NCBI GenBank assembly: GCA_023136815.1
Contig: JAGLQM010000045.1
Span: forward strand, 1-6,741
Direction of reading: 5' to 3'
Source of the DNA: Thermoplasmata archaeon
GTDB taxonomy: Archaea > Thermoplasmatota > Thermoplasmata > SG8-5
Length of the DNA stretch: 6,741 nucleotides
Shown in pieces: positions 1 through 5,617 of this stretch. The notes beneath the pieces were generated by a model that did not search any database, was not told the origin of the DNA, and saw nothing but the letters and a program-made list of their open reading frames with translations. A program made the position numbers and the translations under genes. How positions within the stretch are numbered: the stretch's first letter is position 1; every line of letters starts with the position of its first letter.

Positions 1-88
1 TTGAACCCTCGACCTACGCCTTACCAAGGCGTCGCTATTTGGAGTCCGGATGCAGTATTGCAACCGAATACCTCTAAGCCACAGTGGC
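1..88 (-). tRNA. tRNA-Thr (anticodon GGT), 3' end cut by window edge, with D-loop intron
   Basis: Read on the minus strand from position 88, the 5' acceptor strand is GCCACTG (88-82), followed by T8 and G9. The D-stem 5' strand is GCTT (79-76) and the D-loop begins AGAGGT. After a 31-nt insertion come A21, the D-stem 3' strand TAGC (37-34) and G26. A perfect 5-bp anticodon stem, ACGCC/GGCGT (32-28 with 20-16), encloses the loop TTGGTAA, giving anticodon GGT (25-23), which reads ACC and ACT threonine codons. The variable loop is AGGTC, and the T-arm GAGGG-TTCAA reaches the window edge. The T-stem 3' strand and the acceptor 3' strand lie outside, so the 7-bp acceptor pairing cannot be checked. 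With the insertion removed, every visible position fits an archaeal elongator tRNA. The D-stem has three pairs plus a T13/T22 mismatch. The call is strong from the anticodon and T arms. Confidence 0.9.
39..69 (-). other. Predicted 31-nt non-canonical tRNA intron in the D-loop (between positions 20 and 21)
   Basis: The insertion fits a bulge-helix-bulge (BHB) motif in the correct topology. The outer helix is the D-stem (79-76 with 37-34). The central helix is AGAG (75-72) with CTCC (44-41), three Watson-Crick pairs plus one A·C mismatch. The 3-nt 5' bulge is GTA (71-69) and the 3-nt 3' bulge is AAA (40-38). The inner intron helix TTCGG/CCGGA (68-64 with 49-45) is extended, after a T/T mismatch, by TGCA/TGCA around the loop ATAC. 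Cutting after the second base of each bulge joins ...AGAGGT to ATAGCG and gives the D-loop AGAGGTA, with G18, G19 and A21 in place. Archaeal tRNA-splicing endonuclease cuts such motifs. The A·C mismatch makes this a relaxed motif, which in known systems goes with the broad-specificity forms of the enzyme. Splicing is inferred, not shown. Confidence 0.8.
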
Positions 89-95
89 ATTTGAA

Positions 96-170
96 GGTGG
101 CAAAGCCACCGAAAGACCGCCTAATTGCAGAGCGATTAGACGAACCTTATTTATGGCTGTTGCCATAAAT
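96..170. repeat. Cluster of three perfect or near-perfect hairpins beside the tRNA gene
   Basis: Three compact stem-loops lie within 75 bp, starting 8 bp from the 5' end of the tRNA. The first is ggtggc (96-101) with gccacc (105-110), 6 bp around a 3-nt loop. The second is ctaattgc (121-128) with gcgattag (132-139), 8 bp including one G·T pair on the plus strand, around the loop aga. The third is atttatggc (149-157) with gccataaat (162-170), 9 bp around the loop tgtt. Such density suggests a structured RNA or a tRNA leader, but the shapes match no RNA family I recognise. The wobble pair in hairpin 2 forms only in plus-strand RNA and is A·C on the minus strand, a weak hint at plus-strand transcription. 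Confidence 0.6.
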
Positions 171-512
171 CGATTATTGGTCTATTTGAGAGGAACAGAG
201 AAAACGAAAATGCCGTCCATATACATAGAAATTTGGCCAGCATCCGTAGACGAACTCTGCTCATCAAGGATGATTATACTGTGTAGTCCAGGTGCAATCT
301 TTTGTCCCATTTAAATTTTGGGATGTTGGTCATTGATTAAATCACAAACAAAAATAAAGAAATTCGGCCGCAATTATAGTATGAATATTTGGAACTAATA
401 AGCTTCTATAAACTCTCCAATCCCACTTGGGCAGCCTGTGGTTTCTCCATGCCTAATATGGTTTTCTCAATTTATATAGTTTATGAAAGAAATAGTGAAA
501 ATAGTGAAAGTA
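171..512. other. Intergenic region with no convincing gene
   Basis: This stretch lies between the tRNA hairpins and the 3' end of the large regulator. A plus-strand open frame (84-314) and a minus-strand frame (310-182, ending in TAG) oppose each other. Neither has a ribosome binding site, a clear promoter or a recognisable protein, so neither is called. The distal half (about 315-512) is AT-rich. It carries a near-direct repeat, tggtttctc (439-447) and tggttttctc (459-468). A TATA-like string at 471-480 would read leftward, but no gene follows it at a sensible distance. I see no box C/D pair and no rRNA or SRP signature. Confidence 0.5.
484..510 (-). terminator. T-rich tract after the regulator gene, possible archaeal terminator
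   Basis: Immediately past the TGA stop (515-513), the minus strand reads as a pyrimidine-rich stretch with short T runs (CTATTTTCACTATTTC). It includes a tandem 9-bp repeat, aatagtgaa on the plus strand at 491-499 and 500-508. Archaeal RNA polymerase can terminate at T-rich tracts without a hairpin. The runs here are short (at most four T), so this is a weak call from position and composition only. Confidence 0.3.
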
Positions 513-3488
513 TCAAAGAGCGATATAGTTTTTACCTTTCTCTGTTAACTTAAGTATTTTCATCCTTCCCCTTTGTATTTCTTTTACTGTTCCAAGTTCA
601 TTGAGCTGCCTTATTCTGCTCCTTGCTGTTGGCTTACTGAGTTGGAAATACTCACCGATTTCAGAATATGACGGCAGAATACACTCTTTATTCATATCAT
701 CAATGTAAATAAGCATATCCAGAAGTTTTAGCGGAAGCCTTGCCAATGATTCGCTGGGCAGTATGTCCATGGATTCTTTTTCTATGAGTCGCATCTCCTT
801 TTCGGACATTGCTGTGTGGTCCACCGAAAGCAGTACAATCAGGTTACTGGTAAATGCCAGATCCTTGAGGTAGTGGATAAGATTGAGGGTTCGCTTCGGA
901 CCGATTCTTGAAACCAGATATTCAATGCAGTCTATATGAACTACATGTCCTCTTGGTATGCTGGATAGAATTTCGTGAATTGCTTTGTAACTGGGCTGCA
1001 CATGATTTTCCTTACCAGTCTCTGAAATCTTGATGTGGTTGAAAGAGTATTCAATTTTGGCCTGAAAATCTTTTCTGGCCGTCCGGGATATCATAATCCC
1101 TGAATTACCGACCATGAGAAGTTCCTTGAAAGCCTCAATTGACTGGCTGGCCCTCGATTCTTTTGAAAGATAAATATTTCCAGTATCCAACTCAAATTTC
1201 ATTAACTTCTTTCGCATTTTAATTTCAGCCAGTTTCCTGTCTGTAATGTCCCTGGCAATCATCTGGATGGCAAAAAAATCACCATCTCTGGTAATGGGGC
1301 TGGGAAATATCTCGATCCATTTGGAACAACCGCCTTTCATAAGCAATTCCATTTCACCGCCAACAAGATTTTTTCCCTCTGCCATGGATGAGAACATCTT
1401 GGCAAATCTTTCTATTTGGCTGCTGTCAAGAATGCCAAGCTCATCAAACCTTTTGCCGACAATCTCACTCAATTTCAATTCCATAAGCTGGGCTGTAGCT
1501 TTATTGCATTCCATTATCCTGCTTTCCAGGTCCATAATAACAATTGTTTCTGGAGAGAACTCGAACAGATTTCTATATTTCTCCTCACTAGCTGCCAGAG
1601 CATTTACAGCTTTCTTCTTCTCGGTGATGTCATTGACCATTCCAAGAATATGGGCATTATCGCCCATCATCATCTGAGAATATCGCATTTCCAGAAGCTG
1701 GTATTCGCCATTTAGGTGCTTCACCCTGACTTCACAGGTGGACGGCTCACCGTTTAGTGCTTTGAAAATTGCTTCATTTGATTTATTTTCATCATCCGGG
1801 TGTCTATGGATTCCTGCCCGCTTGCCAATCCATTCCTTGGGGTCATGCCCCATTATTTTTCCAGAGGCGGGATTGATGAATACATAATTTAAATCCTCAT
1901 CTATCACAAAAATACCATCATAAGTATTGTTCACAACAGCATCAAGGAACTCAGTTTTTTCTTTCAGTTCCTCTTCGAATTTGACCCTTTGGGTTATATC
2001 CACCAATGTCCCATGAAATCCAATGAATTCTTCATCACGCCGGATAGATAGAATTTGGACCTCCATTATTCGCATTTCACCGTTTGCATGCTTGAAATTA
2101 TAAACACCAGAAGAATTGAATATTTTCCCTTTTGCAATCTCCTGAAAAGTTTTCAAGGCACTTTCATAGTCCTCAGGGGATATGAATTTTGCAAAATTCA
2201 TGGGATTTTCCTTATCCAAATCCTGGCCGATAAGCTCCTTGGCCTTGTCATTTAGATATGTTATATTTCCCTGTTTGTCCAGTATATAAAATCCATAGGA
2301 TGACTGCTCAACGAAAGAATTGTATTTGAGTTCCGAATCCTGCAACACCTTTTCAATCATCTTCTGGTCGGTTATGTCAATGGCAGTTTCAAACCTCACA
2401 TTACGGCCGTCTAGCCATTGAATTATCTGGTCAGTAATAAGCAGATGTCTTTTCAGATATTTGTTTTCAAATTCCCAGACATGAGGCATCCTGGTTTTGA
2501 GAATCAAATCATTGGTGCAAAAATCGCAAGGTTCTTCCAGCCCCTGAAGCTCCTCATAACATCTCCCTCCTACCATTGGACGGCCAGCAAGATCTCTTAA
2601 TTTCTGGTTCGCAAAAAGCACCTCATAAGTATTAGGGTCAGCAACATACAGATATTCAGGATATTTGTCCAAAATTGTTGTAAAATAATCATGCTGGTTT
2701 TTCAACGCCCCATCGGTTTCCTTCCTCTGGTTAATTTCAAAGGTTCCGCCCTGTAGTTCAATAAGTTCCCCATCATCATCAAAAATGGGCTTGATTGTAA
2801 CCAGAGTCCAGACTGTTGTTCCATTCTTTTTGTGCTGCTCCAGTTCCATGATGAAAGAAAAAGGCAGATCATCAATCGGTTTTGATAGACTGCTCTGCAA
2901 TTCAGTCATGGCCGCCATAAAGGATTCTGGTGTCAAAGTTTCTTCAAGCGTCAAATTCAATGCCTCTTCCACAGAATTGCCCCTCAGTATTTCCACAGAA
3001 GGACTCATGTAAGTAAAATTTCCCTCAGGATTCATTGTCCATGTGACTTCAACAGAGTTCTCAACAAGTATCTTATTCAGCTCTTTCTTTTCTTTAATGG
3101 CTCTCTCGTGTTTCAATCTTTTAAATGCCAATTCCAGATTTACCTCAAGTTCCTTTTCCTTGAAAGGTTTGATTATGTAACCATATAACTGTGTTTTTCT
3201 GGCTCGTTCCAGGGTATCTTCATCACTGTATGCTGTAAGATAAATAACCGGAATCTCATACTTTCGAAAAATCTCATCAGCAGTTTCAATACCGTCCTTC
3301 TTGCTCTTGAGTTTTATATCAATTAGAATAATATCCGGCCTGTGTTTTCCAGCTTTTTCAACAGCATCCTCGGAGCCAACAGCAGTTGTCGGGACTGCGT
3401 ATCCCAATGCTTTCACTTTTCTGGCAATATCTTTGGCCACAATGCTTTTGTCATCCACTACCAGCACAGTTCCTTTCTTCTTTAGCAT
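513..3488 (-). CDS. Receiver / multi-PAS / DUF835 / winged-helix regulator, no kinase domain
   Basis: This 991-residue protein is probably a cytoplasmic multi-input regulator, with no signal peptide or membrane segment evident. The order is: CheY-like receiver (about 6-122, acidic pair D12/D13, phospho-acceptor D57, T85, K107); five PAS-type regions (about 138-255, 264-375, 388-503, 512-624, 634-751), most ending in the usual ITD/ITQ/ITE linker; DUF835 (about 760-925); and a C-terminal winged helix (about 935-991, with SYSEIGEYFQLSKPTARSRI as the helix-turn-helix). PAS region 2 has a Cys cluster (C310, C321, C324). No HisKA H-box and no HATPase N/G boxes are visible, so it is not a sensor kinase. 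It presumably receives phosphate from a kinase elsewhere and acts through the winged helix. The ATG at 3488 is supported by the receiver starting at once, an in-frame TAG 9 nt upstream and a GAGG motif at 3502-3499. It lies downstream of the sugar operon but behind its own promoter-like region. Ligands and targets are unknown. Confidence 0.92.
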   Translation of the reverse strand: MLKKKGTVLVVDDKSIVAKDIARKVKALGYAVPTTAVGSEDAVEKAGKHRPDIILIDIKLKSKKDGIETADEIFRKYEIPVIYLTAYSDEDTLERARKTQLYGYIIKPFKEKELEVNLELAFKRLKHERAIKEKKELNKILVENSVEVTWTMNPEGNFTYMSPSVEILRGNSVEEALNLTLEETLTPESFMAAMTELQSSLSKPIDDLPFSFIMELEQHKKNGTTVWTLVTIKPIFDDDGELIELQGGTFEINQRKETDGALKNQHDYFTTILDKYPEYLYVADPNTYEVLFANQKLRDLAGRPMVGGRCYEELQGLEEPCDFCTNDLILKTRMPHVWEFENKYLKRHLLITDQIIQWLDGRNVRFETAIDITDQKMIEKVLQDSELKYNSFVEQSSYGFYILDKQGNITYLNDKAKELIGQDLDKENPMNFAKFISPEDYESALKTFQEIAKGKIFNSSGVYNFKHANGEMRIMEVQILSIRRDEEFIGFHGTLVDITQRVKFEEELKEKTEFLDAVVNNTYDGIFVIDEDLNYVFINPASGKIMGHDPKEWIGKRAGIHRHPDDENKSNEAIFKALNGEPSTCEVRVKHLNGEYQLLEMRYSQMMMGDNAHILGMVNDITEKKKAVNALAASEEKYRNLFEFSPETIVIMDLESRIMECNKATAQLMELKLSEIVGKRFDELGILDSSQIERFAKMFSSMAEGKNLVGGEMELLMKGGCSKWIEIFPSPITRDGDFFAIQMIARDITDRKLAEIKMRKKLMKFELDTGNIYLSKESRASQSIEAFKELLMVGNSGIMISRTARKDFQAKIEYSFNHIKISETGKENHVQPSYKAIHEILSSIPRGHVVHIDCIEYLVSRIGPKRTLNLIHYLKDLAFTSNLIVLLSVDHTAMSEKEMRLIEKESMDILPSESLARLPLKLLDMLIYIDDMNKECILPSYSEIGEYFQLSKPTARSRIRQLNELGTVKEIQRGRMKILKLTEKGKNYIAL

Positions 3489-3498
3489 GATTATCTAG

Positions 3499-3502
3499 CC
3501 TC
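3499..3502 (-). promoter_or_regulatory. Possible Shine-Dalgarno motif of the regulator gene
   Basis: GAGG on the minus strand, 10 nt before the ATG at 3488. The spacing is slightly long but usable. It supports this start together with the in-frame TAG just upstream. Confidence 0.4.
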
Positions 3503-3505
3503 ATA

Positions 3506-3551
3506 ATTGTCCAAATTAAGCATATTTTGGACAATACTACCCTCGTCCAAA
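3506..3551 (-). promoter_or_regulatory. TATA-like box inside an alternating GTCCAAA half-site array (likely operator/promoter)
   Basis: A perfect 10-bp inverted repeat, attgtccaaa (3506-3515) and tttggacaat (3526-3535), flanks a 10-bp spacer. A third half-site, gtccaaa (3545-3551), follows after 12 bp in the orientation of the first. On the minus strand a TATA-like AAAATATG (3528-3521) lies across the right arm and spacer, about 33-40 bp upstream of the regulator's ATG at 3488. A dimeric regulator bound here would cover the TBP site, the usual layout for repression in archaea. The protein's own winged helix is a candidate ligand, which is inference only. The repeats are directly visible; the promoter call is positional. 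Confidence 0.55.
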
Positions 3552-3656
3552 GTCAATAAGCATTCAGCATATTAAACATTTCACTGAACATGTCTCGCCT
3601 GATTCATTAATATGAACCAGTCTAATCCTATTTTTGATTCTGTTTTATGCTCAAAG

Positions 3657-3813
3657 TGTCAAAAACAGATGAATTCTAACTTTGACAGTTGATGTCTAAA
3701 TATTCGTCAAATACAGAATGAATTTTTAATTCATTCTGACGAAAACCAGGTATGGTTTTCGAGTTAGGAGGGACCCAGATTTGACATTAAAAGTATTATC
3801 ACCAGTGTCAAAT
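3657..3813. repeat. Five TGTCAAA/TTTGACA half-sites in alternating orientation
   Basis: Half-sites are tgtcaaa (3657-3663), tttgaca (3681-3687), gtcaaa (3706-3711, preceded by c instead of t), tttgaca (3780-3786) and tgtcaaa (3806-3812). The last pair forms an 8-bp inverted repeat, atttgaca/tgtcaaat. Centre-to-centre spacings are about 24, 25, 75 and 26 bp. The motif resembles the GTCCAAA half-sites near the regulator promoter, with one base fewer. This looks like a binding-site array for one protein, but no binding protein can be named. Confidence 0.45.
3714..3761. repeat. Two back-to-back hairpins
   Basis: The first is cagaatgaatt (3714-3724) with aattcattctg (3728-3738), an 11-bp perfect stem with a 3-nt loop. 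The second is cgaaaacc (3740-3747) with ggttttcg (3754-3761), an 8-bp perfect stem with a 6-nt loop. A single base, 3739, separates them. They could be a processing or stability element at the 3' end of the sugar-operon mRNA, or a structured leader. No coding sequence overlaps them. Confidence 0.6.
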
Positions 3814-3832
3814 ATGGCTCGAGTGGTGGTAA

Positions 3833-4906
3833 TTAGTTAACAGCCTTCACAACAGCCTCAGCAACCGTAGCCAGTTCCTCATTACTTAGCCCAGGATGTA
3901 CAGGAAGCGAAAGAACTTCCTGGCTTGCCTTTTCAACTTCTGGCAAAGGTTCTTTTCTGAATCCGGCCATTGGACCAAGTTCATGAAGTCCCATTGGATA
4001 GTAAACCCCTGAACCAACACCCATATCTGCTAGTTTCTTGATGACTGAATTACGGTTTTGAACTCTTAAAGTATATTGATGATACACATGTTTGTAACCG
4101 TCTGGCACGTATGGGATCTGAATTCCTGCTGCGCTAAATTCTTTATTAAAAAACGCTGCATTTGCAATCCTCTTTTCTGTCCAACCAGGTAATTTATCCA
4201 GCTGGGCAATGCCTATTGCTGCTGCAATGTCAGTCATTCGGTAATTGTACCCTACCATTGCATATTCGTATCTTGATTTCTGGCCTTGATGCCGCAAGTA
4301 TCGTAAATCCTCATCAATTTTTTCATCCTGGGTGGTGACCGCGCCGCCCTCTCCAGTGGTCATATTCTTTGTGGGATAGAAGCTAAAAGCAGCAGCCTGA
4401 CCAAATGTTCCAACACCTTTTCCATTAATCCGGGCTCCATGGGACTGGCATGCGTCTTCAATTAGAATGAGGTCTTTCTCGGCACATAATTCCTTGAACG
4501 CATGAATATCAACTCCCAGTCCGAACAAATGAACTGGCATGATTGCCTTTGTTTTTTCACTGATAAGTTTTTTCACACTGTCAATGTCAATATTGAACGT
4601 CTTCGGTTCAATATCTGCAAATACTGGCGTTGCTCCAGAATGAACAATGCTTGTTGCACTGGCTATGAATGTGAATCCAGAAGTTATAACCTCATCACCT
4701 GGCTTTATTCCGCAGGCAACCAAAGCTGCATGAAGTGCTTGTGTGCCGTTCCCGACAGCAACAGAATGCTTTGAGCCGATGAACTGTGAAAATTTATCCT
4801 CGAACTCTGCAACTTTCTTTCCCTGAGCCAGCATTCCTGAACGGAGAACTTCTTCAACTGCTTTTATTTCCTCATCGCCAATAAGTGGTTTTGCAATGTG
4901 TATCAT
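3833..4906 (-). CDS. DegT/DnrJ/EryC1-family UDP-3-keto-sugar aminotransferase
   Basis: A 357-residue cytoplasmic PLP enzyme of the sugar aminotransferase family, usual length. The phosphate-binding segment is GNGTQAL (52-58). EDACQSHGA (150-158) supplies D151 for the pyridine nitrogen, and K180 in SFYPTKNMTTGEGGA is the Schiff-base lysine. In the pathway set by its neighbours it should transfer an amino group, typically from glutamate, to C3 of a UDP-2-acetamido-3-keto sugar, matching WbpE of Pseudomonas and WlbC of Bordetella. The start is well placed: GAGGG (4917-4913) sits 6 nt before the ATG, and the protein opens with the family-typical MIHIAKPLIGDEEI. It is the last gene of the operon, 85 bp after the acyltransferase stop. 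The family is certain. The exact substrate (UDP-GlcNAc-type versus its uronic acid) is inferred, and regioselectivity cannot be read from sequence. Confidence 0.93.
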   Translation of the reverse strand: MIHIAKPLIGDEEIKAVEEVLRSGMLAQGKKVAEFEDKFSQFIGSKHSVAVGNGTQALHAALVACGIKPGDEVITSGFTFIASATSIVHSGATPVFADIEPKTFNIDIDSVKKLISEKTKAIMPVHLFGLGVDIHAFKELCAEKDLILIEDACQSHGARINGKGVGTFGQAAAFSFYPTKNMTTGEGGAVTTQDEKIDEDLRYLRHQGQKSRYEYAMVGYNYRMTDIAAAIGIAQLDKLPGWTEKRIANAAFFNKEFSAAGIQIPYVPDGYKHVYHQYTLRVQNRNSVIKKLADMGVGSGVYYPMGLHELGPMAGFRKEPLPEVEKASQEVLSLPVHPGLSNEELATVAEAVVKAVN

Positions 4907-4912
4907 ATCTAT

Positions 4913-4917
4913 CCCTC
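4913..4917 (-). promoter_or_regulatory. Shine-Dalgarno site of the aminotransferase gene
   Basis: GAGGG on the minus strand, 6 nt from the ATG at 4906. It decides this start and shows that internal operon genes use SD-led initiation, unlike the apparently leaderless first gene. Confidence 0.65.
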
Positions 4918-4991
4918 AATTCTGACTGGAACACTTCATCATTGATAATCATTCTGTGTTCCATCTTCTTTAGATATTTTTGTGAAATATC

Positions 4992-5612
4992 TCAATGTTT
5001 ACGATGTTTTTCTGGCACTGTGCCAATGACCCTAGCTGGATTTCCTGCGACTATTGCATACGGTTCCACATCCTTTGTGACAACCGCACCGCCACCAATA
5101 ACAGAATCCTTGCCAATCCTGATGCCTGGCAGTACTGTGGAGTTAGCTCCAATCCTGGCTCCAATTTCTACGTGTGCTCCTAATAAGTGAATTTCACCCC
5201 GGCCCATATACTTGTCATTTGTGAAGCAGACTCTTGGACCTACAAAAACATCATCCTCGATTATTGTGTTTGTAGGAATATAAACCGCAGACTGGATAGA
5301 CACTCTGTCACCAATGCGGACATTATCTTCTATTATGGTATTAGAGCCAACAAGACTCCTGTCGCCTATGACTGTATCCTCACGAACCAGCGCATTATGG
5401 CCAGTCTGAACATTGTCACCCAGAGTAGCCTGGCTGTAGAGAATAGTGCCATCCCGAATAACACAGTCACGGCCAATGAATGTTCCCTTGACCTCATCCA
5501 TTCTATTTTCAACCAAAAGGGCTTTCTCATGTTTACCAGGATGCCCGATTATGCATCCCTGGCCAATGAAAGTTCCTTCGCCGATTTTTGTATTACCATA
5601 AATTTCAGGCAT
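4992..5612 (-). CDS. Left-handed beta-helix (hexapeptide) N-acetyltransferase for a UDP-3-amino sugar
   Basis: A 206-residue protein made almost entirely of hexapeptide repeats ([LIV]-G-x4 type, for example [36 protein letters not shown]), so it should fold as a left-handed beta-helix and act as a trimer using acetyl-CoA. H72 in the segment QTGHNALV is a plausible catalytic or acceptor-binding residue. TND (131-133) and the C-terminal GNPAR (190-194) are typical of sugar O/N-acyltransferases. Set between the 3-dehydrogenase and the 3-aminotransferase, it most likely acetylates the new 3-amino group, as WbpD and WlbB do. It begins 5 bp after the upstream gene, whose TGA lies between its SD (GGAG, 5624-5621) and its ATG, so translation is probably coupled. 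Acyl donor and acceptor are inferred from context; the fold is clear. Confidence 0.9.
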   Translation of the reverse strand: MPEIYGNTKIGEGTFIGQGCIIGHPGKHEKALLVENRMDEVKGTFIGRDCVIRDGTILYSQATLGDNVQTGHNALVREDTVIGDRSLVGSNTIIEDNVRIGDRVSIQSAVYIPTNTIIEDDVFVGPRVCFTNDKYMGRGEIHLLGAHVEIGARIGANSTVLPGIRIGKDSVIGGGAVVTKDVEPYAIVAGNPARVIGTVPEKHRKH

Positions 5613-5617
5613 TTATC

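Larger units (their letters stand above)
3489..3832. other. 344-bp intergenic region rich in inverted repeats
   Basis: This lies between the stop of the aminotransferase gene (3833) and the start of the regulator gene (3488), and contains no convincing coding frame. It holds the operator-like array near 3506-3551, five TGTCAAA-type half-sites between 3657 and 3812, and two adjacent hairpins at 3714-3761. Its length and repeat content suggest that the regulator is transcribed separately from the sugar operon. The terminator for the operon is not obvious; the longest T run on the minus strand soon after the stop is TTTT near 3790. Confidence 0.6.

Noticed and set aside
20..88. tRNA-Thr pseudogene disrupted by an insertion
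   Set aside because: The insertion matches a BHB intron and its removal restores a canonical D-loop; the anticodon arm and the visible T-arm are intact. The 3' end outside the window is still needed to be certain.
96..170. CRISPR-like repeat array or IS terminal repeats
   Set aside because: The three hairpins differ in sequence, there is no repeat-spacer periodicity and there is no transposase nearby.
84..314. Plus-strand 76-codon open frame
   Set aside because: It begins inside the tRNA gene, runs through all three hairpins, has no ribosome binding site or recognisable domain, and lies opposite another open frame.
513..3488. Annotation as a PAS-domain histidine kinase
   Set aside because: No H-box or ATP-binding N/G motifs are present; the C-terminal part is DUF835 plus a winged helix.
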